This document shows, in pieces, positions 8,113-15,373 of a stretch of DNA of 34,429 bases (positions are counted from its first letter, which is position 1; every line of letters begins with the position of its first letter). Location: positions 1-34,429 of the forward strand of contig DAOUAJ010000248.1 in assembly GCA_034433615.1 (NCBI GenBank), in the 5' to 3' direction. The notes under the pieces are model-generated. The model was given only the letters and a program-made list of their open reading frames with translations. It ran no database searches and was not told where the DNA came from. The DNA comes from DAOUAJ01 sp034433615. GTDB taxonomy: Bacteria > Chloroflexota > Anaerolineae > DUEN01. A program made the position numbers and the translations under genes.

Positions 8113-9012
8113 ATGGAGATCGTCTTACGGCAGGCAAGGACAGAAGACAAACCTCGCATCCTCGAAATATCCGCCCAGATTTGGGAGGGCGAGGATTACA
8201 TCCCGGGCGTCATTGACCGCTGGCTGGCGGCCGAGGACGGTGAGATGGTCGTGGCGCTTCTGGGCGATGAAGTAATCGGGTTTGGCCGATGGACCTGGCT
8301 CCTGCCGGGTTACGCCTGGATGGAAGGGCTGCGCGTGGATCCGACTCGTCAGAACCTGGGCGCGGGCAAAGCGATCACCCGCGGCGTGCTTGACCTGGTG
8401 ACGCGCGCCGGAGCGACGCGCGTGGGGCTGGCGACTTATATGACTGACCGCCCGTCCATCCACATCATCGAATCTCACGGGTTCACCAGGGTCGCCAGCT
8501 TCGTTTATCTCGAAGCTAAATCGAACGCTGTGGTACGCCGCCAGGCCGAACCTTCCGACCTGACCACGGCCATACCGCTCGCTGAGGCCATCGAGTTCAT
8601 CCGGCGTTCAGCTTTCCTGGCGGCCGCGCGCGGCCATTTCCCGCACGGCTGGAAGTTCTATCCGTTTGCATTGGATGCTGAGACAGTTCTGTCCAGAATG
8701 AGGTACGTCTTTGGCATCCGCAGAGACGGCCGGCTTTCGGCCTTGCTCTGCTCCGGCCACCCCCTGCGTGGCCAGGGTGAGTTTACGATTGATTTCCTGG
8801 ACGGCGACCCAACGGACATGGCCGCCCTGATCCGCCATGCCCTGCACCTTGCCCACGACAGCGCAACAGTTGAGGCGATGGTGCCGAAATGGGGAGAGAG
8901 CCGGGCGGCCGCGCTCGACGTCTTAAAAAACCTGGGCTTTCAAGCGTGGAACGCCTGGGAGGAAGACTTGTTCGTGTACGAACAGAACTTGCAGGCCAGG
9001 CGTGAAGCGTGA
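8113..9012 (+). CDS. GNAT family N-acetyltransferase
   Basis: This 299-residue protein has an N-terminal acetyltransferase domain at about residues 1-140: IVLRQARTEDKPRILEIS (beta 1-alpha 1), then WMEGLRVDPTRQNLGAGKAIT, which contains the acetyl-CoA pyrophosphate loop (Q/R-x2-G-x-G/A variant), and the IESHGFTRVASFVYLEAKS ending typical of GNAT proteins. The second half (about 150-299) looks like a degenerate second GNAT-like domain. The ATG at 8113 is chosen because GGGGAAGG precedes it. The substrate is unknown; it is transcribed alone. Confidence 0.85.
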   Translation: MEIVLRQARTEDKPRILEISAQIWEGEDYIPGVIDRWLAAEDGEMVVALLGDEVIGFGRWTWLLPGYAWMEGLRVDPTRQNLGAGKAITRGVLDLVTRAGATRVGLATYMTDRPSIHIIESHGFTRVASFVYLEAKSNAVVRRQAEPSDLTTAIPLAEAIEFIRRSAFLAAARGHFPHGWKFYPFALDAETVLSRMRYVFGIRRDGRLSALLCSGHPLRGQGEFTIDFLDGDPTDMAALIRHALHLAHDSATVEAMVPKWGESRAAALDVLKNLGFQAWNAWEEDLFVYEQNLQARREA

Positions 9013-9032
9013 TGGGTGAAGCATGAGATCGC

Positions 9033-9329
9033 GTGATCCATGCGCGCGCGATTGAGCTATCCGAACGTGTCGAGACAATCATGAATCTCGTTAACGCGGG
9101 CGACCGCATCGGGCTGATCGGCGTGAACGGCAGTGGCAAGACCACCCTGTTGCGTATCATCGCCGGGCTGGAGCCGCCAGATGCGGGCACGGTGACAGTC
9201 TGGAGCCGCGTCCGCATCCAGTATCTGCCCCAGGAGCCGCGCCTGGACCATCTACCGTGCTCTTCCGTCACCTCGGACGATGAGGAAGCGGCCTTTCAGT
9301 GCGTGAGCCATCTCAACTCGAAGTCTTAA
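9033..9329 (+). pseudogene. Truncated ABC-F ATPase fused to a LacI gene fragment
   Basis: The frame begins like an ABC-F ATP-binding protein (GTG start at 9033): the Walker A GVNGSGKTTLLRIIAG follows AGDRIGLI, and the strand VRIQYLPQEPRLD is typical of the region after Walker A. At CGCCTGGACC (9240) the sequence switches to a piece of a LacI-family regulator (residues HLPCSSVTSDDEEAAFQCVSHL). The piece is 92% identical to 11426-11501 of the intact LacI gene (six mismatches in 76 bases, five of them synonymous). There is no signature motif, Walker B or second ATPase domain, so it cannot be a working ABC-F protein. The region before Walker A also looks degraded. I treat it as a fusion pseudogene. 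Confidence 0.8.
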
Positions 9330-9416
9330 TCGCTAACAACAATCATTGGGGGGTGGCGCTCACCATTCAGGGCAGCTTTCCATGCCGCGGGGGGCGGCGC
9401 CACGGCCAATGAAAAT
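9240..9416 (+). pseudogene. Scrambled remnant of a paralogous LacI-RraA locus
   Basis: Four blocks match the intact LacI-RraA junction further right: 9240-9315 with 11426-11501 (LacI coding), 9328-9348 with 12068-12088 (just before the RraA start, 19 of 21), 9346-9366 with 12268-12288 (inside the RraA gene, 21 of 21) and 9379-9416 with 12038-12070 (LacI-RraA spacer, with small gaps). Their order differs from that of the intact locus, so the region has been rearranged. The mostly synonymous differences in the LacI block suggest the source was a second functional LacI gene, not a recent copy of the present one. Confidence 0.75.
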
Positions 9417-9424
9417 GCTACCCA

Positions 9425-9565
9425 CCAGCATGTCATGCTGAGCGGGGTCTGCGGAGCGAAGCATCTCCTGGTTGGCAGGCCGAGCCTGTCCTGGCGGTCA
9501 GGCCAGGGATTCCTCGCTCGCAGCCTGTCTTGGCGGCCAAGCCAGGGACTCGCTCGGAATGATGT
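9425..9565. repeat. Dispersed palindromic repeat (TGTCATGCTGAGCG type)
   Basis: The block starts with CATGTCATGCTGAGCG and ends with CGCTCGGAATGATG, imperfect inverted ends. Inside, the phrase CTGGCGGTCAGGCCAGGGA (9491-9509) recurs exactly at 25341-25359, and GCCTGTCCTGGC recurs at about 25193-25204. No coding content. It looks like a non-autonomous repeat of the REP / MITE class. Confidence 0.6.
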
Positions 9566-9661
9566 GGCGGGGGCATTTTATTGCAGTTTTAACTGCTGAC
9601 TAACCAAATTTCTGCAACATGGCAAAGCCCTGGATGCGCGGTAAAGGGTTGATTTTCCTGA

Positions 9662-9799
9662 ATGGCGGGAGTGCCTGCCAACCAACCGTGCTTGATCGGC
9701 GTCGAAATCCACGACAACGCCGGCAATTACACCTCTCGCGTGCGCTCGATTACGCGGGTTGCCGCCACATCACTGAATCACAGTGATGTGGGCCGCTGA
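9662..9799 (+). pseudogene. Possible C-terminal remnant of an Ig-like surface protein
   Basis: This 45-codon frame reads LIGVEIHDNAGNYTSRVRSI in its middle; DNAGN followed by a Thr/Ser-rich strand is typical of bacterial Ig-like or cadherin-like repeats. There is no signal peptide or RBS, and a stop codon directly precedes the ATG. A strong terminator follows at 9853. It may be the tail of a deleted gene; the assignment rests on one short motif. Confidence 0.25.
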
Positions 9800-9852
9800 T
9801 CCTGGGTTGCGACATAAGAGCCATAGGCACGCTGGTTCAGCACTGTCATAAC

Positions 9853-9889
9853 AACAGAGCCCCGCCGGGCTATCTAGCGGGGCTCTGTT
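9853..9889. terminator. Strong GC-rich hairpin terminator
   Basis: AACAGAGCCCCGC (9853-9865) pairs perfectly with GCGGGGCTCTGTT (9877-9889) around an 11-base loop. No intact gene precedes it, so it probably outlived the gene it served, consistent with the remnant at 9662-9799. Confidence 0.75.
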
Positions 9890-9970
9890 CATAGCTGCAA
9901 GGCGTAAAACGTGAAAAAGCACCTTTGCCCACGCACCACGCAACACGAACCACGCTTTCGGCACGAACCT

Positions 9971-9999
9971 TTGTCCCCCAGCCTGGTAGATGGTATACT
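9971..9999 (+). promoter_or_regulatory. Promoter of the three-small-gene operon
   Basis: TTGTCC (9971-9976), a 17-base spacer and TATACT (9994-9999) precede the GGGAGGAAAG ribosome binding site at 10021. Confidence 0.65.
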
Positions 10000-10034
10000 C
10001 AGGTTGTCTCTAGCTCATCCGGGAGGAAAGCCCA

Positions 10035-10058
10035 ATGCCTGAATTGTTTTTCGCATGA
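10035..10058 (+). CDS. Seven-codon leader ORF, coupled to the next gene
   Basis: A strong ribosome binding site (GGGAGG at 10021-10026) lies correctly before ATG 10035, which opens a seven-codon frame (MPELFFA) ending in a TGA that overlaps the ATG of the next gene (ATGA, 10055-10058). The following gene has no comparable RBS of its own, so it is probably translated by re-initiation. An old frameshift that removed the real N-terminus is the alternative. Confidence 0.45.
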   Translation: MPELFFA

Positions 10059-10369
10059 ACCTACCGTCTTCAGAGGAGTTCCGACAGGCGCTGGCACAGG
10101 CGCTGGCAACGGCCAATCCGATTGATGACCTGCTGGAGCTGACCAACCGCCTGCGTGAATACGAGCAAACGCATCAGATGACCTCAGCCGATTTCTATCA
10201 GCGTTACCTGGCTGGCGCGTTGGACGAGGAGCTACAACATTGCACAGAATGGTTTGCCGTCTACGACCAGTTCTTGAAGATCAAACGGATCGTCGAAGCT
10301 GCCTTGATGCGAGCGGCAGTTCAGCCAGAGGTCAGCGAGATCGCAGTGTGCCCCGTGAAGAGGCCGTAG
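10055..10369 (+). CDS. Unrecognised small alpha-helical protein
   Basis: This 104-residue protein is mostly helical and acidic in its middle (EEFRQALAQALATANPIDDL, then YLAGALDEELQHCTEWFAVYDQFLKIKR). It has no membrane segment and no motif I can name. It is the first of three small same-strand genes, spaced 4 bases from the second. Small paired genes with helical products and a dedicated promoter are reminiscent of toxin-antitoxin or plasmid-type modules, but nothing in the sequence proves that. Confidence 0.6.
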   Translation: MNLPSSEEFRQALAQALATANPIDDLLELTNRLREYEQTHQMTSADFYQRYLAGALDEELQHCTEWFAVYDQFLKIKRIVEAALMRAAVQPEVSEIAVCPVKRP

Positions 10370-10373
10370 TCGC

Positions 10374-10586
10374 GTGAGCCCCCGAAACATCAAAGACAAG
10401 ATCAGCGGTTTGAAGGTTCAAATCGCGATCCATCAAGACAAGATTGACCGAGAACAGACGAAGGAATATCCAGACTTCGGGCTTATTGCCCATTGGGAGC
10501 GAGAAATCGAAGCGTTTCGCCAAAGACTGAAACGCCTCGAAGCTCGCCTGGAGAAACGTAGGCAACGAGGAAGGAGGCGCGGATGA
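10374..10586 (+). CDS. Unrecognised basic coiled-coil protein
   Basis: This 70-residue protein starts at GTG 10374, with GAAGAGG 11 bases upstream. It is a single charged coiled coil (ISGLKVQIAIHQDKIDREQT, then HWEREIEAFRQRLKRLEARL) ending in an Arg-rich tail (EKRRQRGRRRG). The tail suggests nucleic-acid binding or a chaperone-like partner role. It overlaps the third gene by four bases (ATGA), so the two are translationally coupled. No family recognised. Confidence 0.6.
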   Translation: MSPRNIKDKISGLKVQIAIHQDKIDREQTKEYPDFGLIAHWEREIEAFRQRLKRLEARLEKRRQRGRRRG

Positions 10587-10903
10587 CGATCACGATGTTA
10601 GATACCCGCGAGCATTTGCAGGCTTTGTTGGAAACGGTGATCAGCCAGGATGCGAACCTGTTATCCATGCATCTGAATGAGATTGAGGAAGAGGCTGCTA
10701 CCTTCTTGAACCACTTGAGCGTTTTCCGTTCTCACGCCTCGCGAGGACACGCCGAAAGCTCGCGCCGTGTCCTGGTGGACCTCACCCTCTCCCTGGAACA
10801 CATGCTCCATCACGTCGAGGATGCGGTCATGATCTTGAACCGGGAACTGGACATAGGAGAAGAGGATTCCGAGGACAGCGCGAACGCGGAACTCGGGGGC
10901 TGA
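10583..10903 (+). CDS. Unrecognised small acidic helical protein
   Basis: This 106-residue protein starts at ATG 10583, inside the stop of the preceding gene, with AGGAAGGAGG just upstream. The body is helical (HLQALLETVISQDANLLSM, then SLEHMLHHVEDAVMILNREL), with a strongly acidic C-terminal tail (IGEEDSEDSANAELGG). The basic product before it and the acidic product here could pair by charge. It is the last gene before the LacI promoter. No family recognised. Confidence 0.6.
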   Translation: MTITMLDTREHLQALLETVISQDANLLSMHLNEIEEEAATFLNHLSVFRSHASRGHAESSRRVLVDLTLSLEHMLHHVEDAVMILNRELDIGEEDSEDSANAELGG

Positions 10904-10907
10904 TGGG

Positions 10908-10936
10908 TTGACAACTCTTTTGAAATCGTTTACAAT
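10908..10936 (+). promoter_or_regulatory. Promoter of the lacI-family gene
   Basis: A perfect TTGACA (10908-10913), a 17-base spacer and TACAAT (10931-10936) give the best promoter of the window. Its -10 box lies inside the left arm of the operator, so repressor binding should block it. Confidence 0.85.
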
Positions 10937-10956
10937 AGGCGTGTAAACGATTTCAA
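10920..10956. promoter_or_regulatory. Perfect 15-bp inverted-repeat operator, LacI type
   Basis: TTGAAATCGTTTACA (10920-10934) is repeated exactly in inverted form at 10942-10956, with a 7-base spacer. Each arm itself contains AATCGTTT, matching the AANCGNTT core bound by LacI / GalR proteins, so the site may hold two face-to-face dimer sites. It overlaps the -10 box and ends 31 bases before the LacI GTG. Autoregulation is the natural inference. Confidence 0.85.
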
Positions 10957-10987
10957 CCCCGTGTAGTAACCTATCGCGAGGGTACAC

Positions 10988-12013
10988 GTGCCCACGATCA
11001 AGGACGTAGCCAGGGAAGCGGGCGTTTCTGTGGCGACGGTCAGCCGCACACTGGCAGGACACCCGCATGTCAGCGCCGAGGTACGACAACGGGTGCTCCA
11101 GGCCGTCGAGCAACTGGACTACCACCCGGACCAGGTGGCTCGATCCCTGCGGCGCAGGCGCACCAACCTGATCGGCCTCGTCGTATCCACGATTGAGAAC
11201 GTCTTCTTCACGGAAGTGGCGCGCGCGGCCGAGCAGGCCGCTCACGAGCGCGGTTACAATCTCATCGTCTGCAACACGGAAGAGAACCCCCAACATGAGG
11301 AGAACTATCTGGCGATTTTGGACCGACAGTTGATCGCCGGCGTGATCCTGGCCCCGGCGCCAGGCACGGCTCAGCACCTGCTGCGCTTTATCGAGGGCGG
11401 ATTGCCGATCGTGCTGATCAATCGTCGCCTGGACCATCTGCCGTGCCCTTCCGTCACCTCAGACGATGAGGAAGCTGCCTTTCAGTGTGTGAGTCATCTC
11501 ATCGCAGAGGGGCGGCGGCGGATCGCGGCCGTCACCGGCTTGCCCGGCGTCTTCACGACTCATGAGCGTCTGCGTGGCTACCACCGGGCGCTGGTGGCTG
11601 CCGGCCTGCCGGCGGATCCGGCACTGGAAGTGAGTGGCCAGGCGCACCTGGAAGGAGGGTATAAAGCCGCTTATGAGTTGATGCAGGGAGTGAAGCCCCC
11701 GGATGCGTTGTTCGTCTTCAACAACTTGATGACGCAGGGTGTGGTGATGGCTCTGCAGGACCTGGGGCTGCGCTGGCCCGATCAGGTGGATGTGGCCGGG
11801 TTTGGCGCCTTCGGAGCCGCGCGTCTGTACCGGCCGCCGCTGACCTTGATCGCTCAGCCGGCCCACGAGATGGGAAAGTGTGCCGTGGAGATGCTCGTTG
11901 ACCAGGTGGAAGGCCGGGGGGGCAATCAACCCCAGGCGGTGGTTTTGCACAATCGGTTGATCCCGCGCGAGGCCTGGCTGCGCTCCGACGGCCTTCGGGT
12001 CTCCCCTGGTTGA
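10988..12013 (+). CDS. LacI family transcriptional regulator
   Basis: This 341-residue protein starts at GTG 10988. The N-terminal helix-turn-helix reads TIKDVAREAGVSVATVSRTL, followed by the hinge helix PDQVARSLRRRRTNLIGLVV, both diagnostic for LacI / GalR proteins. The rest is a periplasmic-binding-protein-like sensor domain (VFFTEVARAAEQAAHERGYN near residue 80, DALFVFNNLMTQGVV near 245, VAGFGAF near 270). It heads the catabolic island and lies directly downstream of a perfect operator, so it likely represses itself and the following genes until a pathway sugar or intermediate binds. Part of a second LacI gene survives at 9240-9315. Confidence 0.95.
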   Translation: MPTIKDVAREAGVSVATVSRTLAGHPHVSAEVRQRVLQAVEQLDYHPDQVARSLRRRRTNLIGLVVSTIENVFFTEVARAAEQAAHERGYNLIVCNTEENPQHEENYLAILDRQLIAGVILAPAPGTAQHLLRFIEGGLPIVLINRRLDHLPCPSVTSDDEEAAFQCVSHLIAEGRRRIAAVTGLPGVFTTHERLRGYHRALVAAGLPADPALEVSGQAHLEGGYKAAYELMQGVKPPDALFVFNNLMTQGVVMALQDLGLRWPDQVDVAGFGAFGAARLYRPPLTLIAQPAHEMGKCAVEMLVDQVEGRGGNQPQAVVLHNRLIPREAWLRSDGLRVSPG

Positions 12014-12064
12014 TGGTCCACAGGCCAGGATAGTTCCCCATGCCGCGGGCGGCGCTACGGTCCA

Positions 12065-12089
12065 TGAAATCGCTGACAACAATCGTTGA
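12065..12089. promoter_or_regulatory. Possible degenerate second LacI operator before RraA gene 1
   Basis: TGAAATCGCTGAC (12065-12077) matches the left operator arm TGAAATCGTTTAC at 11 of 13 positions, and CAATCGTTGA (12080-12089) resembles the same core at 8 of 10. It lies immediately before the RBS of the first RraA gene. Part of it is also preserved at 9328-9348 in the remnant locus. Binding is uncertain. Confidence 0.35.
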
Positions 12090-12103
12090 GGAGGTCAACA
12101 TCA

Positions 12104-12859
12104 ATGAATCCGTCTCAGTCTGCAAACAGCAAGGACCCCTTTGAGCTACGCAAACTGTACCGGTATCTGCGCGTTGTAGATGTCTGCGATGCCATGGACG
12201 GCATCGGGTACTTTGACATCGGCCTGATGTCGCCTGAGGTGCGCCCCCTCTGGCCGGGCATGAAGTTTTGGGGGGTGGCGCTCACCATCCGCTGCGTCCC
12301 CGCTAACCGGCCCATGTGGCGTCTCAACACCACCGAGGAGATCGTCAACGCCCACGGCATCTGGTTCAGGGAGGTGGGGCACATCAGCATCAATGGCTTG
12401 ATCCGGCCAGGGCATGTCATCGTCACAGACACAGGCGGCTCCCGTGAAGTGGGCTTCTGGGGCTCGAACAACGGCATGGGGGCCATCGCTGAGGGTGCGG
12501 TGGGCATCGTCACCGACGGCTACTGTCGGGACACGGCCGAGGTGGTGTTGCAGAAGACCCCCATCTGTGCTCGCGCCCGCGGCCGCACGATCATCCCCGG
12601 GCGCATCGAGGTGGCGGAGGTGCAGACCCGCATCGGCTGTGGTGGGGTCCAGGTGCGGCCGGGGGACATCGTGGGGTGCGATGACGACGGCGTGGTCGTT
12701 GTGCCGCTGGAAGTTGCTGAGGAGGTGGCTGTACACGCCCGCGCCATCCTGTTGGCGGACATGCGGGGGCGACGCAAGCTGTACGAGCGCCTGGGCATGA
12801 CCCCGGACGCCACAGTGGATTACGAGACCGTGGAGGCTTACTATCGCCAGTTTGAGTGA
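12104..12859 (+). CDS. RraA family protein 1 (aldolase/decarboxylase-like)
   Basis: This 251-residue protein has the RraA / HMG-aldolase fold signature: VVDVCDAMDG near the N-terminus, a central GAVGIVTDGYCRDTAEV with the Arg-Asp pair that binds substrate and metal in the family, and GGVQVRPGDIVGCDDDGVVVVP. Characterised members split 4-hydroxy-4-methyl-2-oxoglutarate or decarboxylate oxaloacetate; others inhibit RNase E. It is longer than the other two RraA proteins here, with an insert MWRLNTTEEIVNAHGIWFRE, and has DGYCRD where the usual form is GGxRD, so it may act on another substrate. The ATG at 12104 follows GAGGAGG. It is the first gene after LacI. Confidence 0.88.
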   Translation: MNPSQSANSKDPFELRKLYRYLRVVDVCDAMDGIGYFDIGLMSPEVRPLWPGMKFWGVALTIRCVPANRPMWRLNTTEEIVNAHGIWFREVGHISINGLIRPGHVIVTDTGGSREVGFWGSNNGMGAIAEGAVGIVTDGYCRDTAEVVLQKTPICARARGRTIIPGRIEVAEVQTRIGCGGVQVRPGDIVGCDDDGVVVVPLEVAEEVAVHARAILLADMRGRRKLYERLGMTPDATVDYETVEAYYRQFE

Positions 12860-12963
12860 GGGCGAAGGGAGGTGGTGATTCCGGCCAATAAGTGGTCTGC
12901 ATCGTTGCATCCTGTCACGATCGGATGCTCGCATCATCTCTTTAAAAGGGAGGAGAGTAGGCT

Positions 12964-14376
12964 ATGAGCGCGGAGATTATGCAACGTCGGGTATCGCGTC
13001 GGCAATTGCTGAGCATGGCCTCGAAGAGCGCCGCTTTGATGGGGCTGGCCTCTCTGTCGTCGGCCTGTCAGGTGCCTGCTGCTGCGCCTGCCGCTGGGCC
13101 GGCAGCGCCAGAGGCAGCGCCTAAGGCAGTGACCACCATTGAGTGGGTCACGCCTGCCGCCATCGGGCTGGAGCGGACGATGTACGAGAACTTCGCCTAC
13201 AAGTTCCACGAGGAGAACCCTGACCTCAAGGTCAAAGTAAGCTTCGAGGCCTGGGGTGACTACATGACGAAACTGCCGACGATGCTGGCAGGGGGTGTGG
13301 TACCAGATGTTATCCACCAGCATATGAGCATCGTCCAAGACTACGCACATCGGGGGGCCTTGCTGGACCTGATCCCGTACATGGAACGGGATGGGGTGAA
13401 GCCGGAGGACTACATCCCCGCCCTGTTTGACGCTTTCAGTAACAAGGGGAAGACCTACGGTATCCCCAAGGATAGCGCCGCCTGGGGAATGTACTATAAC
13501 AAGACCATGTTCGACGCAGCCGGGGTGGAGCACCCCAAGGACGATTGGACGCTAGAGGACTTCCGCGCGCTGGCGCTGGAGCTCACCCGGGACGAGAATG
13601 GCAACCCGGCCAGCAGCCCCAACTTCGACGCTACCAAGATCAAGCAATGGGGTTTTGCCTGGATGGAGCCCACCCCGACCGCCTCTGAAAATGCACGAGG
13701 GTTCGTCAAGGCCTTCGGCGGCGACTGGTACACCGAGGACTACAAGCAAACGCTCATCACCGACCCGGTGGTCCTCGAGGACTTCCAGATGTTCCACGAT
13801 ATGCGCTGCGTCAGGCACAGCATCCCGACGCCGGCTGAGGCGCTGGGGCAGGGCGATCCGTTCCGGGCTGGTCTGGTGGCGATGGCGGTCAGCTTCCACA
13901 TCATGACCTTCTTCTCCAAGCAGGAGAACGTGAGGTTCGACTACGATGTGACATTCTTGCCGTCAGGCCCCGGCGGGCAGTACGTGGTGGTCGGCTGCAG
14001 CGGCTGGGCCTTGCCGACCCAGGCCAAATACAAGGAAGAAGGCTGGAAATACATCAAATTCCTCACCAGCCTGCCGGTTCAGACCTACATCGGCCAGCAG
14101 AAGCGGTGGGGCGTGTCCCTCAAAGAAGCCGTGGGAGTGATCGAGCCTGACGATGGCAAGCCGGCCCACTTCGCTATGGTCCACACGGATCCGTTCAAGG
14201 GGCTCACCGATCGCTCGGTGATCTCCTTCAAGTTCCCGCCCAGGCAATCACGCATCAGAGAGATCTACGCTGCCGAGTTTGATCCGATCTGGACGTGCGC
14301 CGGTGAGGACATCGCCACAGCGGCTGCCAACACCAAGAAGCAAGTGGACGAGCTACTGGCAGAGTTGAACTGGTAG
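12964..14376 (+). CDS. ABC transporter sugar-binding lipoprotein (CUT1, Tat-exported)
   Basis: This 470-residue family 1 extracellular solute-binding protein carries a twin-arginine signal (SRRQLL, residues 11-16) and a lipobox ending LSSAC with the lipidated Cys at 35, followed by an Ala/Pro-rich linker. The body has the expected AYKFHEENPDLKVKVSFEAW and YGIPKDSAAWGMYYNKTMFDAAG elements, the latter typical of carbohydrate-binding CUT1 proteins. GGAGGAG lies ahead of the ATG. Two permease genes follow, and no ATPase gene is present in the island. The ligand is probably the sugar or polyol degraded by the following genes. Confidence 0.94.
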   Translation: MSAEIMQRRVSRRQLLSMASKSAALMGLASLSSACQVPAAAPAAGPAAPEAAPKAVTTIEWVTPAAIGLERTMYENFAYKFHEENPDLKVKVSFEAWGDYMTKLPTMLAGGVVPDVIHQHMSIVQDYAHRGALLDLIPYMERDGVKPEDYIPALFDAFSNKGKTYGIPKDSAAWGMYYNKTMFDAAGVEHPKDDWTLEDFRALALELTRDENGNPASSPNFDATKIKQWGFAWMEPTPTASENARGFVKAFGGDWYTEDYKQTLITDPVVLEDFQMFHDMRCVRHSIPTPAEALGQGDPFRAGLVAMAVSFHIMTFFSKQENVRFDYDVTFLPSGPGGQYVVVGCSGWALPTQAKYKEEGWKYIKFLTSLPVQTYIGQQKRWGVSLKEAVGVIEPDDGKPAHFAMVHTDPFKGLTDRSVISFKFPPRQSRIREIYAAEFDPIWTCAGEDIATAAANTKKQVDELLAELNW

Positions 14377-14470
14377 CCTGGTGATGCTTGGGTAAAGCGC
14401 TGCTCCATCTGATTCGCCGTTTCCTCAGGTGGAGCAGCCTGTCCTGTACAGGGTGAACAGGAGGGATGGG

Positions 14471-15373
14471 GTGGCAAAACGAGGAATGTCGAAGTTAATG
14501 GTGCGGGAAGCGGTTGACGGGTATCTCTTCATTGCACCGTGGCTGCTTGGCTTTATCCTGTGGATAGCGGGGCCTATGATTGCCTCCGTCTTATTATCCC
14601 TCACGCGCTGGGATCTCTTCAGCGCTCCGGTCTGGGTGGGAATCAAGAACTTCGCGGAGATAACCGAAAATAAGCTGGTAGGCATCTCCCTCTGGAATAG
14701 TGCCTTCTACACGTTCATCAGTGTTCCATTGAACTTGACAGTAGCTCTGGCTACGGCGTTGCTTCTCAATCAACGCCTTCGCTTTCAGGCCTGGTTCCGC
14801 ACCTTTTTTTATCTCCCCTCAATCATGCCGGCGGTGGCAAACGCCGTTCTCTGGATGTGGATTCTCAACCCGGATGTGGGGCTGGCGAATGCCTTGTTGC
14901 GCTTCCTGGGGCTGCCCGAGCTGCAGTGGCTCTGGCACCCGGCCACCTCTAAACCGTCCTTCATCCTGATGGGCCTGTGGTCAACGGGCAACACGATGGT
15001 GATCTTCTTGGCCGGGTTGCAGGGCATCCCGCAGTCCCTGTACGAAGCGGCGGAGATTGATGGGGCGAACTGGTGGCAGCGGTTTCGCGCGGTGACGATT
15101 CCCATGCTCTCGCCAGTGATCCTATTCAACATGGTGATGGGCATCATCGGTTCCTTCCAGATCTTTACGGGCGCGTACCTGATGACTAACGGCGGGCCGC
15201 AGAATTCGACGCTCTTTGCAGTGTTGTACCTATACCGGTTAGGCTTCGAGCAGTTTAACATGGGGTTTGCCTCGGCCGTAGCTTGGTTGCTCTTTGCTAT
15301 TATCCTGGTCTTCACCCTCGCTCAATTGCGCTTGTCAAGGGCGTGGGTATATTATGAGGGGGGCGAGGTCTGA
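14471..15373 (+). CDS. Carbohydrate ABC transporter permease (MalF/UgpA type)
   Basis: This 300-residue protein has six predicted membrane helices (first APWLLGFILWIAGPMIASVL) and the EAA loop EAAEIDGANWWQRFRAVTIP that contacts the ATPase. GTG 14471 is chosen because AGGAGGG (14459-14465) precedes it by five bases; longer (14429) and shorter (14486) in-frame starts have poorer spacing. Its TGA overlaps the next ATG by one base, so the two permeases are translated together and form the heterodimeric channel. Confidence 0.94.
   Translation: MAKRGMSKLMVREAVDGYLFIAPWLLGFILWIAGPMIASVLLSLTRWDLFSAPVWVGIKNFAEITENKLVGISLWNSAFYTFISVPLNLTVALATALLLNQRLRFQAWFRTFFYLPSIMPAVANAVLWMWILNPDVGLANALLRFLGLPELQWLWHPATSKPSFILMGLWSTGNTMVIFLAGLQGIPQSLYEAAEIDGANWWQRFRAVTIPMLSPVILFNMVMGIIGSFQIFTGAYLMTNGGPQNSTLFAVLYLYRLGFEQFNMGFASAVAWLLFAIILVFTLAQLRLSRAWVYYEGGEV

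Larger units (their letters stand above)
9330..10054. other. Gene-poor region with remnants and repeats
   Basis: No intact gene is seen. From left to right the region holds the scrambled LacI-RraA pieces, a dispersed repeat (9425-9565), a short frame resembling the tail of a surface protein (9662-9799), a strong terminator hairpin (9853-9889), a GCGTAAAACGT-type repeat (9899-9960) and the promoter and leader ORF of the next operon. Confidence 0.65.

Noticed and set aside
9033..9329. Functional short ABC ATPase
   Set aside because: Only Walker A is present; signature motif, Walker B and switch His are absent, and the C-terminus is LacI sequence.
10661..11437. Long minus-strand open frame of 258 codons opposite the LacI gene
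   Set aside because: It is the antisense shadow of high-GC coding sequence; the plus strand encodes a clear LacI protein and the shadow product shows no family features.
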